In this document: in pieces, positions 15,758 to 24,476 of the stretch
Numbering within the stretch: the stretch's first letter is position 1
How the letters are laid out: each line of letters starts with the position of its first letter
Origin: Eubacteriales bacterium
GTDB lineage: Bacteria > Bacillota > Clostridia > Peptostreptococcales > Anaerovoracaceae
Assembly: GCA_028706405.1 (NCBI GenBank)
Contig: JAQWBM010000010.1
Span: forward strand, 1 to 57,135
Length of the DNA: 57,135 nucleotides
Direction: 5' to 3'
Made by a program: the position numbers and the translations under genes
Notes under the pieces: generated by a model
What the model saw: the letters and a program-made list of their open reading frames with translations, nothing else
The model's database searches: none
What the model was told of the DNA's origin: nothing

Positions 15758-16657
15758 TTATTGGAGATAGCCAGGCAGCGTAATATCGGCAGTCACCGAA
15801 CTGGGAATGGTAAACTCTGCAACCCCCATAAACATGGGCGCCACATCGCCTTCATCAAACACGATCACCAGATTTCCGTCCTGATTGACATAGAATGTGG
15901 AATCTTTGCCCACAGACTGGAAATCCCATTCAGGCACATCCGAGCCATCCACCCAATAGGTCAGGTCGGGATCTTGCTTCATCTGATCACGCATCTGTTC
16001 TTTGATATTATCTGAAATTGCGGCGGCATAATCGCTGCCTTGCTTGAAGAACTGGTCAAGGGTGATGATTTTGCCGGTGCTCTTGTCTACGTTATATATC
16101 TTAACGGACTCGGCGCCGCTGGCCATGATCACGGTTTTATTGAAGCGCAGCGCAAACAGGCTGTCGCTGTCCGTGACCACCTGATAGCTCAGGTCCACCC
16201 TCATCAGGCCCTCGCCGTCCGTTGCTTTCACATCCGACTGATACTGGCTGATAATGGTGTCGGTATACTCTTGTATTTTTTGGTTGAGTTCCTCGCCTCC
16301 ACCCTGCACTTCAGGCACGTCCACACGGGCACTCATATTTCCCTGACTGTCCTCATAGGTGCGCAATGTAATGACGCGGGTGATCGCACCCAGTACGGGA
16401 ATACGTTCCATCGCCTTGGCAACGGTGACGCTGGAATTTACCAGGACCACCATCGCAAGCATGACCGTTGCCGCTGTAACCGCGGCACCTTTCCAAAATC
16501 TATGGGGATTTTTATTGGATTTCATGGGTTGTGTTCCTTCCTTTCTCAATTCCTGTTTGACCTGTTCCATAGAAGATCGGACGCGAAATTCCAAACCCTC
16601 TGGGATGGGGATGGATTCATAGGCCTGTTTCATTTTGTCCAGATGGGTTTCCTTCAC
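15758..16657 (-). CDS. RsiV-like anti-sigma factor (DUF4163/DUF3298)
   Basis: The 299-residue protein has a cytoplasmic N-terminus (1-52) with 'VRSSMEQVKQEL', one membrane helix (about 55-77, 'AAVTAATVMLAMVVLVNSS') and an external DUF3298 domain ('DKSTGKIITLDQFFKQGSDY', 'FYVNQDGNLVIVFDEGDVAP'). In Bacillus and C. difficile, RsiV holds sigma-V and is cut by signal peptidase and RasP after binding lysozyme, releasing the sigma factor. 'VLVNSSVTVAKAME' after the helix could contain the signal-peptidase site. The start overlaps the sigma gene by four bases. The region is visibly GC-richer than the flanks, suggesting acquisition. Confidence 0.8.
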   Translation of the reverse strand: MKETHLDKMKQAYESIPIPEGLEFRVRSSMEQVKQELRKEGTQPMKSNKNPHRFWKGAAVTAATVMLAMVVLVNSSVTVAKAMERIPVLGAITRVITLRTYEDSQGNMSARVDVPEVQGGGEELNQKIQEYTDTIISQYQSDVKATDGEGLMRVDLSYQVVTDSDSLFALRFNKTVIMASGAESVKIYNVDKSTGKIITLDQFFKQGSDYAAAISDNIKEQMRDQMKQDPDLTYWVDGSDVPEWDFQSVGKDSTFYVNQDGNLVIVFDEGDVAPMFMGVAEFTIPSSVTADITLPGYLQ

Positions 16658-17142
16658 GATGAGATTCTCCTTCCGCTTATTTCTGTTTTCAGCTTTTTGA
16701 GACTGCGATAGAGTATGGTTTTGACTGTGCTCAGGTTTTCATCCAGAATTTCGGCAATCTCCTGAAGCTTTCGGTCTTCAAAGAACCGCAGGACCACCAC
16801 GGCGCGCTCCCGCAGGTCCAAAACATCCAGTGCGCGCAGGATATCCTGATCCTGATAATATTCCTCCTGACCCGTTTCCGTCAAATCATCGGCAGAGACC
16901 TCACGTTTCTGCTTCCGCAGCATGTCCAAAGCTGTATTCACCACAATTCGCCGCAGCCAACTTCCAATCGCGGCAGCACTGTTCACTCCCGAGGCACTAC
17001 GAATGGCCCGGCAAACGCTTTCCTGAACGATGTCCATAGCGTCATCTGGATTCCTGACATAAGTATATGCCAGACGATACAGCGACTGATAGGACTTAAT
17101 AATCTGCTCTTCCACCTGCTGGCACAGCTTTTCGGACTTCAT
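16654..17142 (-). CDS. ECF sigma factor, SigV-like
   Basis: The 162-residue protein has region 2 ('YQSLYRLAYTYVRNPDDAMDIVQESVCRAI') and region 4 ('LDLRERAVVVLRFFEDRKLQEIAEILDENLSTVKTILYRSLKKLK'). ATG 17142 follows AAAAGGAGAGGTGCT. It overlaps the DUF3298 anti-sigma gene, which is the sigV-rsiV arrangement of Bacillus and Clostridioides. That system switches on cell-wall changes giving lysozyme resistance; no such target gene (oatA, pgdA) is adjacent. It is the second ECF module in this window. Confidence 0.85.
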   Translation of the reverse strand: MKSEKLCQQVEEQIIKSYQSLYRLAYTYVRNPDDAMDIVQESVCRAIRSASGVNSAAAIGSWLRRIVVNTALDMLRKQKREVSADDLTETGQEEYYQDQDILRALDVLDLRERAVVVLRFFEDRKLQEIAEILDENLSTVKTILYRSLKKLKTEISGRRISS

Positions 17143-17435
17143 AGCACCTCTCCTTTTGTCTGCCTAATATATAGACGACTGGTGCGCAAAAAAAGTTTGC
17201 ATGCCGACAAAAAAATCAACTAGGGCAGCAATCCTGTCAATTTTTTTATCATTGCGCCGGTTAGTTGTGTCTGTAACAGGAATAGTCTGCTTAGTCTGCT
17301 TGGGATGGTATATTTGGAAACGGGGCAATTTAATCCAATTACTGTTTGTCATTCCTATAATGATTACATACCAACAAACGAATAACGGAAAAACCCCCTG
17401 CGCACTTTTCAAAAATAAGCAGAGGTACTTTTTTA

Positions 17436-18314
17436 TCACGGATTGTGTACTGATTGAACAGGATGATGAACCCAACGAGAATCAAAAGCTGGACTGCGAT
17501 GGAACTCCATTCGCGCCGCGCATTTTTCATAATGCTTATATAAGGAGAAAAATTTCCCGGAGTATTGATTACCCCAAGGTTTTCGCTTCCCGCAGAAATG
17601 CAGGATCACCGTGTTGTTGATGATATATTCCATATCACAGGCTCCGTTGCTGGTCAGCTTATAATAGCCATAATATCGCGCGTCATAATTATAAAGCTTC
17701 TCGTCAATGCTTTTGATCTGCTTTGCATACAGCGCATTCAGGATGTCCTGGTCAGGCATGATCAATTTCATCCGGTTCTCTTCCACAAAACGGTAGATTT
17801 CCTGCGCATCAACCTGAGCTCTCAGCTGTCCCAGATTCATCAGCAGCACTCCGGAATTGTAATACGCATCGATTTCATAAGGAAACAGGCGGAGCCTGTT
17901 GATTTCCTTCACAGGTATTTTATCATGGTAAGCGGCGCCGTAAAGGCAATCGCCGAGTTCTGTTTCATAAAGTTTCCTGACCGGATTTAAAACAAGAATA
18001 TCAGGATCCAAATACAGAATCCTGTCAAGGCCCTCCGGCAGAAACTTGTATGCCAAAAGCCGGAAATACATCTCTTTTGTATAATGAAGCAGCACCGGCG
18101 CGTCTTGAAAGCATCCGTCGTCCATTTTTACAATGAAAAGACGACCCCCATGTCTTGCTATGTATGCATTGAGGCTTTCCAGCTCCTCTTCTTTTAAGCT
18201 TGTATGCATCAGATAGATATCAAAACATTCATTCTCATTATTCATAAAAAGTGATTTCAGCATTACTTTTAAAGGTTTGATATAGTTTGCATTCAGTGTT
18301 ACTAATATATTCAA
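17436..18314 (-). CDS. Family 8 glycosyltransferase
   Basis: The 292-residue enzyme has the GT8 features: 'MNILVTLNANYIKPLKVMLKSL' at the start, the metal-binding DPD (residues 103-105 in RILYLDPDILVLNP), 'YYNSGVLLMNLGQLR', 'PDQDILN' and 'HFCGKRKPW'. GT8 enzymes transfer a sugar from UDP-Glc or UDP-Gal to surface polymers or proteins. The last 30 residues (after 'YKHYEKCAAR') are not family-like, while a second frame from 17,530 encodes 'EWSSIAVQLLILVGFIILFNQY', a plausible membrane helix. An extra A in GAAAAATGC could have shifted the frame there. The 290 bases downstream hold nothing else credible. Confidence 0.85.
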   Translation of the reverse strand: MNILVTLNANYIKPLKVMLKSLFMNNENECFDIYLMHTSLKEEELESLNAYIARHGGRLFIVKMDDGCFQDAPVLLHYTKEMYFRLLAYKFLPEGLDRILYLDPDILVLNPVRKLYETELGDCLYGAAYHDKIPVKEINRLRLFPYEIDAYYNSGVLLMNLGQLRAQVDAQEIYRFVEENRMKLIMPDQDILNALYAKQIKSIDEKLYNYDARYYGYYKLTSNGACDMEYIINNTVILHFCGKRKPWGNQYSGKFFSLYKHYEKCAARMEFHRSPAFDSRWVHHPVQSVHNP

Positions 18315-18377
18315 ATGGAATACCCCCTTTTACCTGAATTTTAAAGATATATATGATTGATGAAGGATGCCATGACC

Positions 18378-18962
18378 TCATTGCTTCGTCTCTAAGGCTG
18401 AATTCAAGCCGTTTCCGATCAACAGGCTCATCGATTTCGACAACTGCTCCAGCGAAATATTCCGTTCTGAGCTGAACCACGCTTTATAGACAGAGGTTAT
18501 TCCCGATGAAATAAAGTCGATCACAAAAGAAACAATCTCTCTGTCCGTTTTAATCGTCTCTTCTGACAGTTCCAGAAATCGTTCTTTAAAAACGCCTTTT
18601 ACTTTATTTAAAAGGCTGTTGTAATCCTTGGACTGGACCAGTAATTTATAAAATTCAAAATCCTTGTTGATTTCGCTGGTAAGCTCTTTCAGCAACGGAT
18701 ACGGGTTATACATACTCTTTAGGATGTCGGCATTATCTAAAATATGAAACAGCTTCTCAATCAAATCGTTTTCAATCTCATCCAGAATGTCATACGCATC
18801 CCTATAATGGGCGTAAAAAGTCTTTCGGTTGATATCCGCTTCTTCAGCGATCTCGGTTATCGTTATCTCGGAAATATCCTTCTCGGACATTAAGCTGATC
18901 AGCGCTGTTGTAATTGACCTTCTTGTCTTTCTGCAGCGTTTATCAAGAATTTCTGATTTCAT
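18378..18962 (-). CDS. TetR/AcrR family transcriptional regulator
   Basis: The 194-residue product has an N-terminal TetR helix-turn-helix ('ALISLMSEKDISEITITEIAEEADINRKTFYAHYRDAYDILDEI', about residues 20-65) and a helical ligand-binding part whose 'AWFSSERNISLEQLSKSM' end resembles the YfiR/DhaS-type C-terminal domain. ATG 18962 was chosen because GGAGG lies five bases upstream; earlier in-frame ATGs lack a site. It is divergent from the HD gene at 19083, which may be its target. Confidence 0.85.
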   Translation of the reverse strand: MKSEILDKRCRKTRRSITTALISLMSEKDISEITITEIAEEADINRKTFYAHYRDAYDILDEIENDLIEKLFHILDNADILKSMYNPYPLLKELTSEINKDFEFYKLLVQSKDYNSLLNKVKGVFKERFLELSEETIKTDREIVSFVIDFISSGITSVYKAWFSSERNISLEQLSKSMSLLIGNGLNSALETKQ

Positions 18963-19082
18963 TATTTCCTCCATAATTTTTACCTCAAAAATAAACATAA
19001 GCTTTTGTTTTTGTGGCGTAAGTAACATCTATGGTTACTTTTATCCATTGCATTAATCCCACAATAGTATAATAATATACAC

Positions 19083-19661
19083 ATGGGGCAAATACAACAA
19101 CTTTTACATATATATCGGATAAAATTTAAGCTTGTGAAGGCGGAAATGAATTTGGGCAATTATAAATCACGAATATTGATGGATTGTTTAGAAAATCTAT
19201 CGCAAAACGAGTCTTTTACTGATATGCAAGAATATATCCAGCATGGGCGAACCAACTGCCTCCTTCATAGCATTGCGGTTGCTTACTTCAGCTATTCAGC
19301 CGCAACGTTTTTACATTTAAAGCTGAACCAAAAGAGTCTTATCAGGGGGGCGTTGCTGCACGACTTTTTCCTTTATGATTGGCACGATCCTGACGCCACC
19401 CACAAGCTGCATGGTTTTACACACCCGAAAACCGCCTTTGAAAATGCCCTGCATATCTGGGAACTAAACGATATAGAAAAAGATATCATCCTAAAGCATA
19501 TGTTCCCGCTCGTTCCCGCCTTACCGCGCTATAAGGAGAGTATTCTTGTCTGCGTCATCGATAAAATCTGCAGTATGGCAGAAATTCTTTTTCTGCCATA
19601 CTGCAAAGAAGTCAGGATTCTATATTTTTTCACTCAAATCAAATATTTCAATTGCGATTAA
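19083..19661 (+). CDS. HD-domain protein
   Basis: The 192-residue protein contains an HD domain: 'HGRTNCLLHSIAVAYFSYSAA', 'RGALLHDFFLYDW' (His-Asp pair), 'HGFTHPKTAFENA', 'HMFPL' and a C-terminal 'CVIDKICSMAE'. It is likely a soluble metal-dependent phosphohydrolase of unknown substrate. The start is uncertain: ATG 19083 has no clear ribosome binding site, while ATG 19146 follows AAGGCGGA. The stop is 14 bases before the radical SAM gene, so the two and the following membrane gene form an operon divergent from the TetR gene. Confidence 0.75.
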   Translation: MGQIQQLLHIYRIKFKLVKAEMNLGNYKSRILMDCLENLSQNESFTDMQEYIQHGRTNCLLHSIAVAYFSYSAATFLHLKLNQKSLIRGALLHDFFLYDWHDPDATHKLHGFTHPKTAFENALHIWELNDIEKDIILKHMFPLVPALPRYKESILVCVIDKICSMAEILFLPYCKEVRILYFFTQIKYFNCD

Positions 19662-19675
19662 ATAAAGGAGTTAAA

Positions 19676-20812
19676 ATGGGAAAGACGATTAAGGAAAATA
19701 TCAAAAGCGCTGCGATAAAGGGCATACTGTCCTATTTGGACAGCAGCCCCGAAGAGAATATACCGAAGCTGATCAATGCGGTGGAAATGCTTGACAGGAA
19801 CCGTGATCTCGAAAGTCAGATCAGAGTAATCAGAGAAAGTTTTATGGATAAATCGGGCAACTGGCATGCATTGTTCGAAAGTCTCTATGCAGATATCGAT
19901 CATGGAGTCCGGAAAAAAATATTTGAGAACTTTGTAATCAATGCCACCTTAATTGAGCTGGGACGCCAAAAAGATGTGAAAGAAAAAAACGGCTGTAATG
20001 TGCCCTGGGCGATTTTGTTAGATCCGGCAAGTAGTTGCAATTTGAACTGCAAGGGATGCTGGGCGGCGGAATATGAAGAGAATCTGAATCTCCCGATTCA
20101 TCTATGGAACTCCGTCATCTGGCAGGGAAAGGCTCATGGAACCCTTGTATACCTCTATTCCGGAGGAGAGCCCCTTGTACGTAAAACCGACATCGTTCAA
20201 ATCTGCGAGGAGCACAACGATTGCATTTTCGCAGCCTTTACAAACGCAACCCTGATTGATGAAAACTTCGCCAATGACATCTTAAGGATGAAGAATTTTG
20301 TTCCAATCATAAGTGTTGAAGGGTTCCAAGAAGAAACGGATTCCCGACGGGGAGAAGGCGTCTATGCGGTCGCGGTGAAGGCCATGGAAATCTTGAAGCG
20401 GAAAAAGCTGCTGTTTACGATGGATTTCTGGAATGATGGCGAATATGTTCAGGGGTGTATCGCTGGAGGCCGTTCCTATTTACATATCAATGCAAACGGA
20501 GATATCGAACCCTGCGCATTTATTCACTATTCCGATTCCAATATAAAGGAGAAGACGTTACTGGAGGCTTATAAATCTCTGCTTTTTATGCAGTATTACG
20601 ACAATCAGCCGTTTAACGAAAATCATCTGCGTCCCTGCCCGCTCCTGGATAATCCGGGACGATTAAGTGAAATGATTGAAAAATTCGGAGCAAGCTCAAC
20701 CGATCTGCAGAATCCTGAAGACGTGTTCGCACTGAGTGCGAAATGTGAGCATAGCGCGGATAAATGGTCCGAGGTTGCAGACCGGCTGTGGGCGGAGAGG
20801 CAGCAACAATGA
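19676..20812 (+). CDS. Radical SAM protein with a probable internal deletion
   Basis: The 378-residue protein carries the radical SAM cluster motif CNLNCKGC (three Cys) near residue 122, the SAM-binding 'YSGGEPL', and a C-terminal region 'CIAGGRSYLHINANGDIEPCAFIHY...RPCPLL' with extra Cys typical of a SPASM-like auxiliary cluster. AAAGGAG precedes ATG 19676. Compared with the family as I remember it, the stretch between 'EILKRKKLLF' and 'TMDFWNDGEY' (about 20,412-20,418) lacks roughly 70 residues that contain a conserved Cys pair and 'YMPVGND'. The frame is kept, but the barrel should be incomplete. Overlaps the next gene by four bases. Confidence 0.8.
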   Translation: MGKTIKENIKSAAIKGILSYLDSSPEENIPKLINAVEMLDRNRDLESQIRVIRESFMDKSGNWHALFESLYADIDHGVRKKIFENFVINATLIELGRQKDVKEKNGCNVPWAILLDPASSCNLNCKGCWAAEYEENLNLPIHLWNSVIWQGKAHGTLVYLYSGGEPLVRKTDIVQICEEHNDCIFAAFTNATLIDENFANDILRMKNFVPIISVEGFQEETDSRRGEGVYAVAVKAMEILKRKKLLFTMDFWNDGEYVQGCIAGGRSYLHINANGDIEPCAFIHYSDSNIKEKTLLEAYKSLLFMQYYDNQPFNENHLRPCPLLDNPGRLSEMIEKFGASSTDLQNPEDVFALSAKCEHSADKWSEVADRLWAERQQQ

Positions 20813-21519
20813 TTTTCGAATATATTTGCTGGATTTTCTTCTACAGCATGATCGGCTGGATCTATGAGTCCATCTTATGCTCTATAATTGAAAGGCGATG
20901 GATCAACCGGGGATTTCTGAACGGTCCCTACTGCCCTGTATACGGTTTTGGAGCCGTTTTGAACATCCTGATCCTGGACGGGATAAACAATATTTTTATC
21001 CTGTTTTACCTGAGCGCGGTTATGGCCTGTTCGCTGGAGTATTTTACGTCGTGGCTGATGGAAAAGCTGTTTCAGGCCAGGTGGTGGGATTATTCAGGAC
21101 ATAGATTCAATATAAACGGCAGAATCAGCTTGGCAGGCGCGGTCGTCTTCGGTATTTTCTCGGTTCTGCTGATCCGGGCGGTTCATCCGGAAGCAGTGCG
21201 GCTTACCGAAAATTTTTCGGATGCCGCGATATTTACCGCCGCGCTCGCCATCTTATTTATTCTTGCAATCGACTGTGCCGTTACCATTATCCATGTGCAA
21301 GGCTTCAACAGGAAACTCAAGCTCGCCGAGGTCAAGCTTCAAATCACCGAAATCAGGATGCAGCTTGCTGAAATCAGATCGATGATCATGAAGCTGAATT
21401 TGCAGGAAATACGGCTGTTGAGAGCCTTCCCGAAGTTGAAGTCGATCTTATATGATGATGCGCTTCAATTGATAAAGGAAGCATTCCAAACTGCTATATG
21501 GAGAAACCAGATCAAATGA
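20809..21519 (+). CDS. Putative ABC-transporter-type membrane protein (PF06541 family)
   Basis: The 236-residue protein begins 'IFEYICWIFFYSMIGWIYESILCSI', with 'RRWINRGFLNGPYCPVYGFGAVL' and 'SLEYFTSWLMEKLFQARWWDYS', the signature of the CmpB/type IV ABC-permease-like family. Four or five membrane helices are followed by a coiled-coil-like tail (about 175-215) with heptad-like 'LQITEIRMQLAEIRSMIMKL'. Its ATG overlaps the radical SAM stop (ATGA), so they are coupled. Function of the family is not established. Confidence 0.82.
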   Translation: MIFEYICWIFFYSMIGWIYESILCSIIERRWINRGFLNGPYCPVYGFGAVLNILILDGINNIFILFYLSAVMACSLEYFTSWLMEKLFQARWWDYSGHRFNINGRISLAGAVVFGIFSVLLIRAVHPEAVRLTENFSDAAIFTAALAILFILAIDCAVTIIHVQGFNRKLKLAEVKLQITEIRMQLAEIRSMIMKLNLQEIRLLRAFPKLKSILYDDALQLIKEAFQTAIWRNQIK

Positions 21520-21650
21520 CATTACTAAAAATCAAGGCAATTTATCATGCAAAAGAACAACAGAATTAAGAGAAGTTAGATTAAACTTAAGCAAGATTCT
21601 GTGATAAAATATCAAAAGGAACATGATAAAAATAAAAGGTGGTGATCACC

Positions 21651-22706
21651 GTGAGTAAAAAGAAAAAGCCAGAGGAGAAAAGTATTCGTTCCTCAGCTGC
21701 CGAGTACCTGACATTCATTGCAGCTACCGGTGATGATCCGCAGAGCTTTGAGATGCGGTATGAGGATGAAAATATCTGGCTGACACAAAAGATGTTGGCA
21801 ACTCTGTATGATGTAACCGTTCAGAACATTGGGCAACATATAAAAAAGATTTTTGGAGACGGCGAGCTTTTGCCGGATTCAGTTATAAAGAATTTCTTTA
21901 TAACTGCCACAGACGGCAAAAACTACAATACTACGCATTATAATCTCCAAATGATCATTGCTGTAGGGTTCAAGGTCAACAATGAACGTGCGGTGCAGTT
22001 CCGCAAATGGGCGAATCAGATTGTAAAAGAGTACACCATCAAAGGTTTTGCCATGGATGATGAGCGTTTGAAAAATGATGGCTCTATTCTTACCAAGCAA
22101 TACTTTGAAGAGCAGTTACAGCGTATCCGCGAGATCTGTCTAAGCGAGAGGAAGTTTTATCAGAAGATTACCGACATCTATGCAACAGCCATCGACTACG
22201 ACGTGAATGCAACCGCCACTAAGCGTTTCTTTGCCGCAGTGCAGAATAAGCTTCACTGGGCGATTCACGGACAGACTGCTGCGGAATTGATTTATACCCG
22301 TGCAGATGCGGAAAAGGTTCATATGGGGCTTACTACCTGGAAGGACGCACCTCATGGAAAAATTCAGAAATTCGACGTATCGGTAGCTAAAAACTACCTG
22401 AGTGAATTTGAAATGGGACAGCTACAGAGGCTGGTTTCTGCCTATTTGGACATTGCTGAGGATATGGCACTTCGTCATATACCTATGACCATGCAAGATT
22501 GGGAAAAACGGCTGAATCGCTTTATTGAGGCAACTGACTGAAGCATTTTGCAGGATGCCGGAAAAGTGACAGCGGAAATTGCTAAAGCCCACACTGAAAG
22601 CGAGTTCGAAAAATACAGGATTATACAAGATAGGCTGTTTGAATCAGACTTCAATAAACAACTCAAATTAATGATTGGAAACGGAAACGACGATGTATTG
22701 AAGTAA
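21651..22706 (+). pseudogene. RhuM family protein interrupted by an in-frame TGA
   Basis: The first part (21,651-22,541) is a RhuM-family protein: 'WLTQKMLATLYDVTVQNIGQHIKKIF' (DNA-binding-like N-terminus), 'YNLQMIIAVGFKVNNERAVQFRKWA' and 'ATDYDVNATATKRFFA'-type core. Translation stops at TGA 22,539-22,541 inside 'FIEATD', yet the same frame continues for 54 codons as normal RhuM tail ('LQDAGKVTAEIAKAH', 'EFEKYRIIQDRLFE') to TAA 22,704-22,706. A CGA-to-TGA change explains it. GTG 21651 after AAAGGTGGTGATC is the best start. RhuM proteins are common cargo of mobile islands; this one lies just outside the left att repeat. Confidence 0.85.
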
Positions 22707-22845
22707 TTTAGAACAAAAATTTTATGATAATATAAAATAGACTTTATTTTTTTATAAAAATTATCAATATATTTGATTGGTAATCGTATGACCGTACTAC
22801 CGCTTATATTTATTTCCTTTCTTCTTCGGGTATATTTTTAAGTAT

Positions 22846-22869
22846 GAGCGCAAAAACGAGCGCAAAAAA
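22846..22869 (+). repeat. Paired 12-bp direct repeats, integrase-arm-like
   Basis: GAGCGCAAAAAC (22846-22857) and GAGCGCAAAAAA (22858-22869) are directly adjacent. Then come a terminator hairpin and the tRNA-Arg 3' fragment. The same order (paired repeats, hairpin, tRNA 3' end) is seen at the right end of the present element, so this may be the right end of an earlier element at the same site. Confidence 0.45.
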
Positions 22870-22874
22870 TGAAA

Positions 22875-22904
22875 TCAACGTTTCCAAGATACTGGAAACG
22901 TTGA
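22875..22904 (-). terminator. Terminator next to the displaced tRNA-Arg 3' end
   Basis: A perfect 12-bp stem (TCAACGTTTCCA / TGGAAACGTTGA) with a 6-nt loop. On the minus strand it leads into TTTCATTTTTTG. It was presumably the terminator of the tRNA gene before the present element inserted. Confidence 0.75.
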
Positions 22905-22910
22905 AATTAC

Positions 22911-22957
22911 TGGCACTCCCGAGATGATTCGAACATCCGACGCACGGTTTAGGAAAC
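22911..22957. other. Left attachment site (tRNA-Arg 3' half)
   Basis: 47 bases identical to 30,388-30,434, covering the CCA end, acceptor, T-arm, variable loop and the 3' side of the anticodon arm of tRNA-Arg. The match ends abruptly on both sides (C versus T before it, T versus C after it). Confidence 0.95.
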
Positions 22958-23070
22958 TGGATTTTTTGATTTTGCGGGTTTTGATACATTTTTATATGGT
23001 TGAAATTTCAATGATTTAAGCCATGTATGATTTGTTTGGCAAGATGGTTTTAGATGCTTTTTTATAGGAA

Positions 23071-23092
23071 TAACGACCAAATAACGACCAAA
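23071..23092 (+). repeat. Left integrase-arm-like site: two perfect 11-bp repeats
   Basis: TAACGACCAAA occurs twice back to back (23071-23081 and 23082-23092), nine bases past the integrase stop. The same unit recurs at the other end of the element, in the same orientation. Tyrosine integrases with an N-terminal arm-binding domain use such paired direct repeats. Confidence 0.7.
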
Positions 23093-23100
23093 ATTCAAGG

Positions 23101-24476
23101 TCATCTTGCCTTTCGGAGCGGGCTTATAATATCGTCCAGTACCTCCGCTGCTTTTGCATCAAGGGACTGAATTGCATGGCTGTATATATTTGATGTTGTG
23201 GACGTTTTCGCGTGACCAAGCCGAGCTGAAACCGTCCTGACGGGGATCCCGTTCATAATCTGTAACGTGGCACTGGTATGCCGGAGGGAGTGAAGTGAGA
23301 TCGGCGGGAGATCAGTCATTTTAACGAACTTCCGGAACCAGTCGGATACCGTGTCCGGCCTCATAGGTTCCCCATTCCATCGGGTAAATAAATAGCCGTT
23401 ATCCTGCCATTTATCGCCCAAGCCGAGCTTTTTCTCTTCCTGCCATATCTTATAACTTTTAAGAGCCTTCATCATGCCCTCAGAAATTTTCATGACCTGT
23501 TGGAGGCATCGGTTTTCGGAGCATCCTCAAAGAGGCCTTTTTCTGGAAGGTAGAGCAGTGTCCGCCGTACATACAGCAGGGAGTTATCAAAGTCAATATC
23601 GGTCCATTTCAGCCCCAGGAGCTCTCCACGACGCAGACCAGTATACAGAAGCAGATGTATCAGGGCTCGATAGTCAAAGGGTGCTTTCTCCAAATATTCA
23701 AAGAGCCGGGACACCTGGACATCATCCAGATACTTTGCTTCCTTCTGCTTCACGGAAGGGGCTTTTACCCGGGCACATACGTTATACGGGATAACCTGCC
23801 ATTGAACTGCTGATGAAAGTATCGAGGAGATCAGTCGGAAGTAATGGAGCTGCGTCCGATCGGCGAGGACGGTCTTTGAATCCTCAGCCGGCTTAAATGC
23901 ATTTTTGATGTCTAGGGCCTTTGATAGCCGCTTAGCCACATCTGCGGAGATATTCTTGCCGGAACAGGCTGAATATATGATCGTTGTAGATACGCCAGCT
24001 TCCGTCGCTAGCTTGTCCACGGTGTAGTTTTTGCTCTTAATCGCGGCCCTCAGGTCGGCGCTGGACTTGTATTTGATATCTTCCCGGACGCCTTCCTCGG
24101 CAAGGTTGTTGCAAAAATCTATAATGTGATGCGGCTGCAGCTTGTCTAGGCGGATATGACCAATACCCTGATTGATCCGGATAAGCAGCTTTTTATATCG
24201 GGCTATGGTCTTTGCTTTTAACTGCTTTTCAGCGTGATCGTGAATCCATTTCTCCGCAAACTCAGCGAACTTGATGGAACCGTCGAGGAACTGGCCGGAT
24301 CGGCAACGCTCCTCAAAGAGAACTGCCTGACGCTGGAGCTCCTTCTCAATCTGCTTTGCGCTCATGCCCGGATCCGGATCCCAAGTGGTGGATCGCATGA
24401 TCTGCTTACCGCTGATGTCGTAGCCGCAGGAGACCCGGATTCGGTAGGTTTCCCCGCGTTTTGTAATTGTAGCCAT
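23101..24476 (-). pseudogene. int: Tyrosine recombinase/integrase split by a frameshift, with an inserted HTH
   Basis: Two adjacent minus-strand frames together form one integrase of about 458 residues. The first (24,476-23,490) has an arm-binding-like N-terminus (MATITKRGETYRIRVSCGYD), a core-binding domain, and the catalytic Arg at residue 282 (TGLRRGELLG); it ends in 'PKTDASNRS' and a stop. The second continues in another frame from 'MKISEGMMKALK' with HSLRH, LGH and the nucleophile Tyr in 'TSNIYSH' (residue 104 of that part). Restoring one G in AACAGGTCATG near 23,494 rejoins them. Between core-binding and catalytic domains, residues about 139-196 form an Xre-like helix-turn-helix (KLATEAGVSTTIIYSACSGKN). 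The gene faces the left att site, as expected of the element's own integrase. Confidence 0.9.

Noticed and set aside
17201..17620. Plus-strand frame of 139 codons next to the GT8 gene
   Set aside because: Partly antisense to GT8, no ribosome binding site, no recognisable fold.
22539..22541. TGA in rhuM as selenocysteine or programmed readthrough
   Set aside because: No SECIS-like hairpin was seen after it, and a CGA-to-TGA change explains it more simply.
23485..23500. Programmed frameshift in the integrase
   Set aside because: The junction AACAGGTCATG has no slippery heptamer or visible stimulatory structure; a one-base loss is more likely.
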